NCBI GenBank assembly: GCA_035530195.1
Contig: DATKVG010000187.1
Location: 1-63,917, forward strand
Source of the DNA: JAPLKX01 sp035530195
Lineage (GTDB): Bacteria; Hydrogenedentota; Hydrogenedentia; Hydrogenedentales; SLHB01
Reading direction: 5' to 3'
DNA length: 63,917 nt
Shown: positions 17,776 through 27,101 of the stretch, piece after piece
Layout of the letters: the number at the start of each line of letters is the position of its first letter
Position numbering within the stretch: position 1 is the stretch's first letter
Notes under the pieces: model-generated
Database searches by the model: none
What the model saw: only the letters and a program-made list of their open reading frames with translations
Told to the model about the DNA's origin: nothing
Position numbers and translations under genes: made by a program

Positions 17776-20700
17776 ATGAAGGAAGGTAGGGTTCTGCGTC
17801 TTGGGGGGGGGTTCTGGGCAATTTTTGTGGTGGGGGTCGCGCTGGGTATGGGGGCTTTCGCTTCCGGGGCCGGCGGTGTCCACGCAGGGGCTGTGGAACC
17901 TGCGGCGAACGGTCTGCGCGTCGCCTTGGCCCTGGACGCGCCCGTACTCGAGCCTGCCGCCGCGAAAGATGGGAACACGTATACGAAGGTGGTCCTCGAG
18001 GGATGCGGCAACGACAACGAATTGGGGCGGCCCGCATTGCCTATCGTGAGCTATACGGTGGAAATCCCCTGGAACGCGGAAGTCAAAGTGACGGCGCGGG
18101 AAACGAAGATTACCGAGGTTTCGGTCGAACACTGGGTCTATCCGCATCAACCCCCGGTGCCGAAGGTGCTGGGACCCGCGGGCAACCCGCCGTTTATGAT
18201 CGACCGGAACTCTTATGCCGGGGCGAAATCCGCGGGCTTTCAGAAGGCCTTTGGCGACGGCAAACTCGTGGTGACGCCTTTCAAGAAACGGGGCCGCCAG
18301 TTCGTGAACGTTCTTGTGCGGCCGTTCGCGTATGATGCCGCGCGGGGCCGGCTGCAATGCCCGGGCCAACTCGACCTCGATGTTGCGTGGACGCTCAACC
18401 CGACGACAGGCGGTGAACCGCAAGCCAAAGAAGGCGGCACGGGCATTATTGTCGTGGCGAACGCCTCGATGGGCGCTGCCGCGGCCGCCTACCACGCACA
18501 GAAAGAGGCCGAAGGCTTCGTGGTCTATGACGTGACCGTAAGCGGAACGCCAACCGCCGAGTCGGTCCGCAATCAGATTCGGGTCGTTTACGTCGCAAAC
18601 AAGCCCGAATACGTGGTGATTCTGGGCGACGTCGAGATCGTACCGACCTTCTACAGCACTACTAGCAAGGCGTCCTCCGACCTGTTGTACGCGCTCATGG
18701 ATGCGGAAGAAGGCTACGCGGACTACCTTGGCAAGGACATGCAGGTGGGGCGCGTGTCCGTGGATACCTCGAGCGCCGTGACGGAGTACATCTCGAAGTT
18801 GGCGGCGTTCGTCTCCAGCGTGAAACACCGGGACCTGACCTGGATTTCCGGCGGGAATAGTACCACTGAAAACGACACTGCCGAAGGCACGCACAATTGG
18901 GTGATCGCCAACGCGCTCCCCGAGGAATACACCAACGAATTGTTCTACGATTTCAGCGGCACCGCGGAGGAATTTAACGCGCACGTCAATGCCGGTACGG
19001 ACGGGGTCGTGTACTCGGGTCACGGGGGCGAGTATTTGTGGACCCGTTGGGGCTACGGCATCTCGGACATGGCCGGGCTCGAGAACAGTCTCGATGCGCC
19101 CATCGTGTTCGGCCACTGCTGCCTCGCCGGTTCGTTCGACCTTGGGACCTGCTTTGCCGAAGCCTGGATCGAGACCACGGCGCGCGGAATCGTATACATC
19201 GGCGCCAGCAATGAAACGTACTGGGCTGAGGATGACGTCCTTGAAAGACAGGAATTCCAGGCCATGGCGGATATTCCAGAGTGCCGCATCAGCGATGCGG
19301 TCGAGCTCGGCCTCGAACAGGTTCACGCCCAGTATCCGTCGCGCGCGGAGTATTATTTCACCATTTACCAATGCTTCGGGGATCCGACGGTTTCCTTGTT
19401 CGGAGAAGGGGAGTTGGCGATCATCACGCCGAGCGTACTCCCCCTGGCCTACGTCGGCGAACCGTACACCGTGACCATCAACGCGGCCGGAGGGGAAGAA
19501 CCTTACGCCTGGAGCTTGTTGAGCGGGACGTTGCCGGAAGGGTTAAGCTTCGACACCGATACCCACCGGATATCGGGGACACCCACCGCGCCGGTCGCCG
19601 CCACGTTCACGATTCAAGTGGCCGACGCGGTAGCGGCCACCGCCACGCGCGAGTTCAGCCTGCCCGTGGTCACACGTTTCCAGATCTCCAGCCCCGCCAC
19701 GTTACCCGCTGCCCCACTGGATGCCGCCTACAATTACGAACTCGAGACGGAAGGGGGCACCGAGCCGGTGACATGGTCCGTGGGCGCGGGGGATTACGCG
19801 GAAACGAACGTTGCCTCGGGTTGGGTGGGCGGCGGCACGGCAAAAGGCTGGCGGGCCGACGACGCATCCTGGACATTGACCCTGCCGTGGCCATTCCCGT
19901 TCTACGGCGTCGAGTACACGTCCGTCCATGTGTGCAGCAACGGGTATCTGGATTTTGAATCGAATGAGTACGCCTTTCAAAACAGCGTTCCCGATCTGCT
20001 GTCTAACGTCCGGATTGCGCCGCTCTGGGATGATCTCGTGACGAATGGCGTAGGCGGTGACATCTTCGTCACGGAAACGACCGGCTATATGGTGATCCGC
20101 TGGGCAGCCGAAACCTGGTGGTACGGGACGCCGGTGAACATGGAGGCCGTTTTGTATGCCGACGGGGGCATTCGTTTCAACTATGGCCCGGCGCACTCGA
20201 ACCTGACGCCGACGATAGGCATAAGCGCCGGCGATAACACGCACTTCACGCTTTCGGCACGCGACGGCGCAGCGACCATACCCGCCTCCGTCTCGTCCCT
20301 TTTCAGCTATGCCGACACTCTGCCCGCAGGTATCAGCTTGTCCGAGGCGGGCGTTCTCAGCGGGACTGCCACCGTCACAGGGTCGTACACATTCCTCATT
20401 ATGGCGACAGACTCCGGAGCCCCGCAGCAATCCGCGGAGCAAGAGTTCACATTGACCTTTTATACGCGCGGCCGTATTTCATGCAACATAAACGGCTTCA
20501 TCGAGGTGGACTCACTCGTCGTGTTGACCGCGCCCGAGGGAACGGACTACCACTGGTTCTGGAAAGGAGGAGAAGAACTCGTCGGGGAAAACAGCAGGAC
20601 ATTAACCTTTGACCCGGTCATGATGGACGATCGCGGAACCTATGTGTGTATGTACACCGATGGCGACGGGAAAACCGTTATCGAGACCGAGCCTTTTGAA

Positions 20701-20820
20701 CTGGAAGTGTACGAGGAGTTGCCCGCGGCGGGAACGGCTTGCCTGGCAATCACCGTGGCCTGTCTATGCTTGGTTGGCGTAGCACTTGTGTCGCGACGAA
20801 GGTACACACAGACATCTTGA
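17776..20820 (+). CDS. Secreted C25 (gingipain-like) peptidase with Ig-like domains and sorting tail
   Basis: 1014 aa from MKEGRVLRLGGG, preceded by a GGGAGTG site; upstream in-frame codons look non-coding. A hydrophobic signal peptide spans residues ~13-35. A propeptide-like region (~60-210) precedes a C25-type peptidase domain (~220-550). The probable catalytic His lies in VVYSGHGGEY and Cys in FGHCCLAGSFD. Two putative-Ig (He_PIG) modules follow; the second is split by a beta-sandwich-like insert (~690-830). The C-terminus, LPAAGTACLAITVACL, then more hydrophobic residues and RRR, resembles LPxxG or exosortase-type sorting signals. Likely a cell-surface or secreted endopeptidase; specificity unknown. 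Confidence 0.87.
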   Translation: MKEGRVLRLGGGFWAIFVVGVALGMGAFASGAGGVHAGAVEPAANGLRVALALDAPVLEPAAAKDGNTYTKVVLEGCGNDNELGRPALPIVSYTVEIPWNAEVKVTARETKITEVSVEHWVYPHQPPVPKVLGPAGNPPFMIDRNSYAGAKSAGFQKAFGDGKLVVTPFKKRGRQFVNVLVRPFAYDAARGRLQCPGQLDLDVAWTLNPTTGGEPQAKEGGTGIIVVANASMGAAAAAYHAQKEAEGFVVYDVTVSGTPTAESVRNQIRVVYVANKPEYVVILGDVEIVPTFYSTTSKASSDLLYALMDAEEGYADYLGKDMQVGRVSVDTSSAVTEYISKLAAFVSSVKHRDLTWISGGNSTTENDTAEGTHNWVIANALPEEYTNELFYDFSGTAEEFNAHVNAGTDGVVYSGHGGEYLWTRWGYGISDMAGLENSLDAPIVFGHCCLAGSFDLGTCFAEAWIETTARGIVYIGASNETYWAEDDVLERQEFQAMADIPECRISDAVELGLEQVHAQYPSRAEYYFTIYQCFGDPTVSLFGEGELAIITPSVLPLAYVGEPYTVTINAAGGEEPYAWSLLSGTLPEGLSFDTDTHRISGTPTAPVAATFTIQVADAVAATATREFSLPVVTRFQISSPATLPAAPLDAAYNYELETEGGTEPVTWSVGAGDYAETNVASGWVGGGTAKGWRADDASWTLTLPWPFPFYGVEYTSVHVCSNGYLDFESNEYAFQNSVPDLLSNVRIAPLWDDLVTNGVGGDIFVTETTGYMVIRWAAETWWYGTPVNMEAVLYADGGIRFNYGPAHSNLTPTIGISAGDNTHFTLSARDGAATIPASVSSLFSYADTLPAGISLSEAGVLSGTATVTGSYTFLIMATDSGAPQQSAEQEFTLTFYTRGRISCNINGFIEVDSLVVLTAPEGTDYHWFWKGGEELVGENSRTLTFDPVMMDDRGTYVCMYTDGDGKTVIETEPFELEVYEELPAAGTACLAITVACLCLVGVALVSRRRYTQTS

Positions 20821-21038
20821 GCCCGAGCCTGATCGTTGACCACAGCTTCGCGGTTGGACGGGGCGGGCGAGACGACGGGGCCAAGGGCCGGCGCCTATGC
20901 CTGGATGCTCGTGCTGGGCGTTGCAAGACGGGTTCGGTCTTTTGATCGTCGCTTTGTGTCTGGACGGGGCGGGCGGGACGACCGCGCCTACGTTAGCGGC
21001 TTATGGGGATCGGGGCTTTTTCTGGTATCCTTGGTGGG

Positions 21039-22592
21039 ATGCGAACGTTTTTGCGATCAAATGGCATTGCGCTGGTTTCTGGCGCGTTGCTGGCGTTTAG
21101 TTTTCCCAAGCTGGCGCTGTTCCCGCTGGCGTGGGTGGCGTTGGCGCCGCTGGTCTACCAGACGCAATCGGCGCACCCGAGGACGGGTGCGTTGCGCTTT
21201 TTCGTGGCGGGTTTCGTGTTTCACCTGATGCTGCTGCACTGGCTTTTGTCGAACGTGTACTGGGCGGGCAGTTGGGCGTTCTGGGGTTACGTGGCCGTTT
21301 GCGTGTACCTGGCATTGTGGTGGGCGGCGGGCGGCGCGCTGTGGTGCTGGATGCGTCGGAAACGCGCGTGGGGCGGCGGCGCGGTCGGGCTGGCGCTGGT
21401 TTGGGTGGCGATCGAATACGCGCAGGCGCGGGCGCTGACGGGGTTTGGCTGGGGCGCGATCGGCTACAGCCAGGGGCGGAATCTTCTGTTTCTGCAACTG
21501 GCGTCGGTGGGCGGTGTTGGGCTGATCTCGTTTTTCGTGGTGCTGTTTAACGGGCTGGCGGCGCTGGCGCTGGCGGAGAAGGGGCGGCTGCGGCTGATCC
21601 GGGCGGTCGCGGCGGTCGCGGTGCTTGCGGCGGGCCACGCGGCGGGTTACGCGCTGCTCGGCGAGCCGGACCTCGAGTCGAAGCCGCTGACGGTGTGCCT
21701 GATCCAGCCTGATTTCCCGCTCGAAATGAAGTGGAACCCCGAGTTCACCGTCGAGATGGTGCGGAATACGGCGGAAAAATCACGGGCCGTGGCCAACGAC
21801 ACGCCGGTCAACTTCATTGTCTGGCCGGAAGCCGTCATTATGGATTCGATTGAAAACCCCGCCATCAACAGCGTGCTGGCATCGTTGGCGCGGGACACGG
21901 GCGTCCCGCTTTTTGTCGGGTCGGTGCGGTTCAACGCCGAAACCAACGGCGCGCTCAACTCGAGCTACCTCGTCGATGCGGAAGGCCGGATCGTCGATTA
22001 TTACGACAAGGTCCACCTGGTGCCGTTCGGCGAATACGTGCCGTTCGGCGAATACCTGCCGTTTATCAGCGCGTTTGTCCCCGCTATCGGCGACGCGGAA
22101 CACGGCCGGAAACTGAAGGTGCTTGATGGGGCGGGCCGGCGATTTGGGCCGCTGATCTGTTTTGAGGTGCTGTTTGGGCCGCAAACCGCGGAACTTCTGG
22201 CGATGGGCGCGGATTATCTTATCGTGATTACGAACCTCGGCTGGTTTGGAGCGAGCAGCGCCATCCCGCAGGAACTCGAGCTGGCGCGGATGCGGGCCGT
22301 CGAGACGCGCCTGCCGCTGGTGCACAGCGCCAACACCGGCATCAGCGGCGTGTTCGACCCGTACGGGCGGTTCACGCTGGTGGACGGCGTGTTTGACGGC
22401 GCGGGCAACCTGCGGCGGTTCAACCGGGACGTGTACGGCGCCGAAGACACCATCATGCAGCGTGTGGCGGGCGCGTTGCCGGTGGCCGCGCCGGGGCAAC
22501 GGCCGGTGCCGCATGGGCCGTCGGTGTTTCCGCACGCGGCGCTGGTGCTGACGGGCGTGGCCGCGCTGGCGGCACGGCTCAGGCGCGCATAA
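21039..22592 (+). CDS. lnt: Apolipoprotein N-acyltransferase
   Basis: 517 aa from MRTFLRSNGIAL. The N-terminal ~200 residues form five or six membrane segments, followed by a nitrilase-like periplasmic domain (~220-480) and a C-terminal membrane segment. The Glu-Lys-Cys triad can be read as Glu in VWPEAV, Lys in DYYDKVHLVPFGE, and Cys in GPLICFEVLF. The enzyme N-acylates lipoproteins in the inner membrane, which implies a diderm envelope. A 34-bp gap separates it from murJ. Just upstream (20860-20985) a GGACGGGGCGGGCG motif occurs twice. Confidence 0.93.
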   Translation: MRTFLRSNGIALVSGALLAFSFPKLALFPLAWVALAPLVYQTQSAHPRTGALRFFVAGFVFHLMLLHWLLSNVYWAGSWAFWGYVAVCVYLALWWAAGGALWCWMRRKRAWGGGAVGLALVWVAIEYAQARALTGFGWGAIGYSQGRNLLFLQLASVGGVGLISFFVVLFNGLAALALAEKGRLRLIRAVAAVAVLAAGHAAGYALLGEPDLESKPLTVCLIQPDFPLEMKWNPEFTVEMVRNTAEKSRAVANDTPVNFIVWPEAVIMDSIENPAINSVLASLARDTGVPLFVGSVRFNAETNGALNSSYLVDAEGRIVDYYDKVHLVPFGEYVPFGEYLPFISAFVPAIGDAEHGRKLKVLDGAGRRFGPLICFEVLFGPQTAELLAMGADYLIVITNLGWFGASSAIPQELELARMRAVETRLPLVHSANTGISGVFDPYGRFTLVDGVFDGAGNLRRFNRDVYGAEDTIMQRVAGALPVAAPGQRPVPHGPSVFPHAALVLTGVAALAARLRRA

Positions 22593-22625
22593 TGAGCAAT
22601 AAGACGCACGGGGGTTTTAGAACAG

Positions 22626-24221
22626 TTGCACGCTGAATCGCGCCGCCAACTCTCGAAGTTCACCGCCATCTTCGCGGGCGGCACGATGATCTCGCGCGTA
22701 TTCGGGCTGGCGCGTGACATAGCAATCGCCGCCGTCATCCCGACCGTCTCGCGCGACGCTTTTTTTGTCGCGTTCTTTTTTCCAAACATGTTGCGCGACA
22801 TCGTGGGGGAAGGCGCGTCGAACGCGGCGTTTATCCCAGTACTCTCGGAGACGCTCGAGAAAGACAAGGAACCGGCGTTCCGCGAGCTGACGTCGGCGTT
22901 GATGTCGGCGATGATCGTGATCCTGGGCGTGCTGGCGGTGGCGGGCGTGTTTTTCACGCCGTACCTGCTTGATCTGACCGAGCTGCTCGAACACGTGACG
23001 GGCACCAAGGAAAGAACCCGCGAGCACATTGAATTCACCGCCTCGCTCGCCCGCTGGACGTTTCCCTACATCTTCTTCATCGGCTTGACCGTATTTCAGA
23101 TGGGGCCGCTGTTCATTCTTCGCCACTACTCGACGCCGTCGTGGTCGCCGGCCCTGCTCAACGTGTTCATGATGATCGCGTGCGTGGGCGTGTTCCGCAA
23201 CTTGTTTGCCGACCCGGCCTACGCGCTCGTGGCGGGGGTGTGGGTCGGCGGCATCAGCCAGTTTGCCGTGCAGTACATGGCGCTGGGCCGGCGGACCCAC
23301 GTGTGGCTGCCGAACTTCCGGCTGCGCCATCCGGGGGTGAAGACGGCGCTGCTCCTGTTGCTGCCGGTGATTCTGGGGCAGGCGGCCGGCGAGGTGAACA
23401 AAACGGTCAACCAGCTTTTTGCGTACTCGCTGGCCGCGGGCACGGTGACGGTGCTGTGGTACGCGAACAAGCTGGTTCAGTTGCCGCTGTCGATCTTCGG
23501 CATCGCCATATCGGCGGCGATCCTGCCGTCGATCTCGCGCGCGGCGGCGCGGGATGACTTTACCGAGGGCCGGGCCACGCTGATGCACGGGCTGCGCCAG
23601 AGTTACTTTTTGATCTGCCCGGCGGTGGTGGCGCTGATGGTGTTGCCGGGGCCGATTGTCCGGCTGCTTTTCGAGCGCGGCCAGTTTGACGCCTCGCTGA
23701 CCCACCGCACCGGCATCGCCGTGGCGTACTACGCGTCGGGTTTGCTGTTTTTCGCCTGGGTGAGAATCCTGGTGTCGGGTTTTTATGCGCTCAAAAACAC
23801 GAAGACGCCCGTCATCATCGCGTCGGCCAGCATGCTGCTGAACGCGGCGATGAACTTCGCCATCGTCCGGCGGATGGGCTACCAGGGGCTTGCGCTGTCG
23901 ACGACGGTGTCGTACGGGGTGAATTTTCTGCTGCTGTACGCACTGCTCGGGCGGACGTACGGCAAGTTGTGGGACGCGCACTTTGTTTCAACGCTGGCGC
24001 GGGTGACGCTGGCCGGCGCGGCGATGGCGGCGGTGCTGGTTGCGGTGCACGGGCAGGTGGCGGCGTTGTGGCCAGGGGACGGAATCGCGGTGCGGCTGGT
24101 TGAGGTTGCGGCGCCGCTGGCTGTTGCATGCGTTGCATACCTTGGGCTGTGCGCGGCGCTGCGGGTGGGTGAGTTGCGGCCGTTCGTGGCGCTGCTGCGG
24201 CGGAAGGCGGCGGAAAGCTGA
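22626..24221 (+). CDS. murJ: Lipid II flippase MurJ (MviN family)
   Basis: 531 aa from a TTG start. About 14 hydrophobic segments are visible. The N-terminal motif GGTMISRVFGLARDIAIAAVI, with the conserved Arg of RDI, and NMLRDIVGEGASNAAFIPV are hallmark MurJ/MviN sequences. It moves lipid-linked peptidoglycan precursor across the inner membrane. The start codon is not certain. It is likely co-transcribed with lnt. A nonamer array begins 11 bp after the stop. Confidence 0.94.
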   Translation: MHAESRRQLSKFTAIFAGGTMISRVFGLARDIAIAAVIPTVSRDAFFVAFFFPNMLRDIVGEGASNAAFIPVLSETLEKDKEPAFRELTSALMSAMIVILGVLAVAGVFFTPYLLDLTELLEHVTGTKERTREHIEFTASLARWTFPYIFFIGLTVFQMGPLFILRHYSTPSWSPALLNVFMMIACVGVFRNLFADPAYALVAGVWVGGISQFAVQYMALGRRTHVWLPNFRLRHPGVKTALLLLLPVILGQAAGEVNKTVNQLFAYSLAAGTVTVLWYANKLVQLPLSIFGIAISAAILPSISRAAARDDFTEGRATLMHGLRQSYFLICPAVVALMVLPGPIVRLLFERGQFDASLTHRTGIAVAYYASGLLFFAWVRILVSGFYALKNTKTPVIIASASMLLNAAMNFAIVRRMGYQGLALSTTVSYGVNFLLLYALLGRTYGKLWDAHFVSTLARVTLAGAAMAAVLVAVHGQVAALWPGDGIAVRLVEVAAPLAVACVAYLGLCAALRVGELRPFVALLRRKAAES

Positions 24222-24231
24222 AAACAGTTTA

Positions 24232-24264
24232 ACCACAGAGATCGCAAAGATCACAAAGAAGAAA
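24232..24264. repeat. Nonamer array (CACAAAGAT type)
   Basis: Three to four degenerate units of 9 nt (CACAGAGAT, CGCAAAGAT, CACAAAGAA) begin 11 bp after the murJ stop. Confidence 0.7.
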
Positions 24265-24295
24265 TCGATTCTTTGTACTATTAAGCTTCAATTTG

Positions 24296-24482
24296 TTGTT
24301 GCGGCGCGCAAGACTTTGCATCCGTCTGGGACGCCCCCCGGCAGTTGTGGGGGGTGTCCCACTTTTGTTGGCAAGGCTGGCATGTTCAAAAAAGGGGACA
24401 CCCCCCACAACTGCCGGGGGGCGTCCCAGACGGGCTGCTCACATGGATTTGGTTGCGGCTGTGCCGCGCTGTGACGTTTGTG
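24296..24482. mobile_element. MITE-like palindromic element, copy 1
   Basis: The core at 24328-24428 contains two inverted hairpins, each GGGACGCCCCCC paired with GGGGGGTGTCCC around a GGCAGTTGT loop, separated by 35-40 bp. The 133-bp stretch 24296-24428 is almost identical to the reverse complement of 55674-55805. Weaker similarity continues to 24482, abutting the stop codon of the next gene. It contains no transposase. Confidence 0.85.
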
Positions 24483-24483
24483 G

Positions 24484-26772
24484 CTAAGAAAACTTTACCT
24501 CTAACTCAACCTTGCCGCGTTGGTTGGCGAGATCGAGGGTTCCGGTTTGGGGATCGAATGCGGGGAAGGGTTTGCCGTTGAGCGTTGCGGATTGAATGGT
24601 TCGATTGCCCGGTGCGCGGAGGCGGAGGTGAAGTTTTGGGATTGGGTTGCGGTTGGGCAGGTCGAGCTTTACATTGATGCGGCCTTTGTTCAGGCGCGAA
24701 ACGATCTCGTATGAGAGCGGCCCGAAGCAGGTCGGCGCGTCTTTGACAGCGATCTTCTTCCCGTTCTCGAGCCAGTGTCGCGGTGTGGCGTGGGCAAGGT
24801 AGAGGCCGTTGGGTTCGCCGGTTTCGGAGTTGAACGACTCGCGGATCAGCATCAGGCGCAGCGGCAATAGGAAGGCTGCGTTGTTGGCGCTGCATACGGC
24901 GCCGTAGAACGTCCTGCGGTCGAGGCCGGGCCAGACGCCGACGGTGTCGCCTTCGCCGCTGACGAACGTGCCGCGCGTTTGGCCGTGGGCGAGCTTGCCG
25001 TAGAACGACAGCACGAGTCGATCCGCTTCGTCGCGCTGTGCGAGCAAGCGCTGGTAGCTGGGGAGGTAGACGTTGTCGTAGCCGGTGGTCGAGTACCCCG
25101 GCAGACCGTTTTCGTGGAATGCGCCGATCGGCGTCGGGTAATAGTTGAACCGGAGCAGACCGAGCAGTGTAGCGCCGTGGTTGTGCATGAAGCCGACGAT
25201 GCCTGCGGCATCGTCTGAGTCGAACGGCCAGAGGCCCGTGGCGAACGCGTAGGGCATGCACAGGTTCCAATAGCTGCCGATGCGGGTTTCGGTGATGGGC
25301 GCGTAGACCGGCTCGCTCGATTCGAGCAGCATGCTGGGCACGAACAGCGTGCCGTCGGGCAGGCGCGTTGAAGAGGCATCGACGGCTTTGAGTATGGCCT
25401 TGCGCAACGATTCGGCCGCGGGGCCGAACTCCGCGGCGAGATCGTCTCGGCCCGTCATCTTCCAGATCCTCGCCATATCGCGTATCCCGCGCCAGCACAC
25501 GCTCTGGTGAAACGTGCAGTACGACACGGTTTCGATATCGCCGCAATGGCGCTGCTTTTCGAGCAGGCCGTTGGGATCTTTCCTTATCTGGGCCTTGATC
25601 GTGCGGCAGATTTCCTCGTATTGGGGCGTGAGTTTTTGGATGAAATCGGTGTCGCGCGTGAGATAGAAATATTCGGCACCGTGGGAGAGTTTTTCGCCGC
25701 GCTCCCAATTCGAGTAGTACTGCTCGCCTTTTGAGAGCCCGACCAGCTTCGCCAGGCCATTACGCGCTTCCAGCGCAAAGCCGTACATGGCCAGCAATGA
25801 CATGGCGTCGCTGCTCTCGGGCTGGTAATACGAGTCGTGGTAGACGACGGAACCGAGCGAGTACCGCCACCGGAGCATGAGGTTTTGAATGAGGTGGTTG
25901 CGCTGGCAGTCCATGACGATGGGTTCAGGGACGTTGAACAGGATGCCGCGTGCGAGTGCGTTGTCCCAGTATTGTTTCCAATCGCGTTTCGCGGATTCGT
26001 ATGCTTGCTCATTAAGTCGGAATGCCTCGGGCAACGGGTCTTTCGGCGACCAGGCAAGGTAGAGCGGGCGGTCGAGAATAAATTCAAGCCGTTCGCTATC
26101 GCGCGAAACCGCGAGCGAGGTTTTGTCGCACGTGCCGAGTTGCAGCCGCACGCGCGCATGGTTGTCAAGCGAACTGAATCGCACAAACGCCATGAACCGG
26201 TTTCCGTCCAACACCGGCGATGCGAACGACTCCTGTTCATATCGCGCGCCGGCAGAGTTGGTATAAGCGGTTTTGAGGATGGGATAGTAGCCGCCGCCAA
26301 GCGCGGGTCCTTCAAGCCGGTCGAGGGCAGATCCATAACGCTCCTCACCCGCTCCCACGAAGAATTCGATGTCGTTCTCCGATTGGTAGACGTCCGCCGC
26401 GAGCCGACTGCCGTCTGCAAGCGCAACGATGTAGGGAGGCTCGCCGCCACTGCGGGCAAACAGGATGTTGTGGACACCGAGCGAGGTGTTGGTGAGGCCG
26501 GTGCTGTAGAACAGCGGCTGGAGGTAGTCCTTGATGTTGTCGAACGTAGCGCCGCCTTGTGCGATAAGTTGCTCGCCCCACACGTCGCGGTCCTGGCGGA
26601 GCGCGTCGTTGAGCCGCTGCTCGTAATCGGATGCGGCCTGCGATTGGACAGCGGGTTGGGCGGGGGTGGCGGGCTCGACGAGGTCTTCTTGTCGCGTGTT
26701 GGTATTTTGTGCGGCGGCAAGCATGGAAAAGGATAAGATCGTGATGATTGGGATGCTGCGTGATGAGTACAT
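24484..26772 (-). CDS. Secreted six-hairpin glycosidase-like protein
   Basis: 762 aa from MYSSRSIPIITILSFSMLAA, a signal peptide, with AGGAGTTGCCG ahead of the ATG. An N-terminal beta-rich region (~60-260) precedes a helical region (~270-660) of the (alpha/alpha)6-barrel type, with motifs such as YHDSYYQPESSDAMSLLAMYG and FHQSVCWRGIRDMARIW. The C-terminal ~80 residues look beta-sandwich. This arrangement resembles amylo-glucosidase/trehalase-like glycosidases, but I cannot assign a GH family or catalytic acids with confidence. It should act in the periplasm or outside the cell, with the ceramidase-like genes next door. Confidence 0.7.
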   Translation of the reverse strand: MYSSRSIPIITILSFSMLAAAQNTNTRQEDLVEPATPAQPAVQSQAASDYEQRLNDALRQDRDVWGEQLIAQGGATFDNIKDYLQPLFYSTGLTNTSLGVHNILFARSGGEPPYIVALADGSRLAADVYQSENDIEFFVGAGEERYGSALDRLEGPALGGGYYPILKTAYTNSAGARYEQESFASPVLDGNRFMAFVRFSSLDNHARVRLQLGTCDKTSLAVSRDSERLEFILDRPLYLAWSPKDPLPEAFRLNEQAYESAKRDWKQYWDNALARGILFNVPEPIVMDCQRNHLIQNLMLRWRYSLGSVVYHDSYYQPESSDAMSLLAMYGFALEARNGLAKLVGLSKGEQYYSNWERGEKLSHGAEYFYLTRDTDFIQKLTPQYEEICRTIKAQIRKDPNGLLEKQRHCGDIETVSYCTFHQSVCWRGIRDMARIWKMTGRDDLAAEFGPAAESLRKAILKAVDASSTRLPDGTLFVPSMLLESSEPVYAPITETRIGSYWNLCMPYAFATGLWPFDSDDAAGIVGFMHNHGATLLGLLRFNYYPTPIGAFHENGLPGYSTTGYDNVYLPSYQRLLAQRDEADRLVLSFYGKLAHGQTRGTFVSGEGDTVGVWPGLDRRTFYGAVCSANNAAFLLPLRLMLIRESFNSETGEPNGLYLAHATPRHWLENGKKIAVKDAPTCFGPLSYEIVSRLNKGRINVKLDLPNRNPIPKLHLRLRAPGNRTIQSATLNGKPFPAFDPQTGTLDLANQRGKVELEVKFS

Positions 26773-26800
26773 CGGCAACTCCTGTTCCTGGTCGAGCCTT

Positions 26801-26830
26801 AAAAGGGACATAAAGGACTAAAGGGACATC
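26801..26830. repeat. Nonamer-type repeat (AAAGGGACA)
   Basis: AAAGGGACA / AAAGGACT / AAAGGGACA with spacing 10 and 8 nt, lying 29 bp upstream of the glycosidase-like start. It is the same type as 40407-40440. Confidence 0.6.
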
Positions 26831-26880
26831 AGCACCGCCGCCACCACCGCACGGTCGCGCGGGAGCGCGACCCCACCGCG

Positions 26881-27036
26881 TCGACCCCACCACATCGCGC
26901 AACGCAGCCGCGACCCGACTTCAGCGTCGAGGCCACCACCACCACATCACGCAACGCAGCCGCGATCCGACTTCAGCGTCGAGGCCACCACCACCACATC
27001 GCGCAACGCAGCCGCGATCCGACTTCAGCGTCGAGG
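26881..27036. repeat. 52-bp tandem repeat, three copies
   Basis: Units end at 26932, 26984 and 27036 (exact 52-bp period). Each contains CACATCGCGCAACGCAGCC and CGACTTCAGCGTCGAGG and is nearly identical to the others. A hairpin GGTCGCGC-GGGA-GCGCGACC precedes the array. It lies between the 3' end of the ceramidase-like gene and the glycosidase start. Confidence 0.9.
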
Positions 27037-27074
27037 CCACCACCACCACCTCCGCCGCAAACCCGGCTTCGGCT

Positions 27075-27095
27075 GTGCAGGCGGGACGCCTGCGC
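27075..27095. repeat. GCAGGCG palindrome, third copy
   Basis: GTGCAGGCGGGACGCCTGC, the same palindrome family as 7264-7316, sits 7 bp beyond the ceramidase-like stop codon. Confidence 0.8.
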
Positions 27096-27101
27096 TACCA
27101 T

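Noticed and set aside
17731..19371. 546-codon minus-strand ORF
   Set aside because: Antisense shadow of the C25 peptidase, which has clear signal peptide and catalytic motifs.
24345..24581. Small ORFs such as MWGVSHFCWQGW, repeated at 55082-55756
   Set aside because: They are translations of the MITE-like element; two copies look like a conserved protein only because the DNA is repeated.
26881..27036. Possible CRISPR array from the 52-bp units
   Set aside because: No unique spacers; the entire unit repeats.
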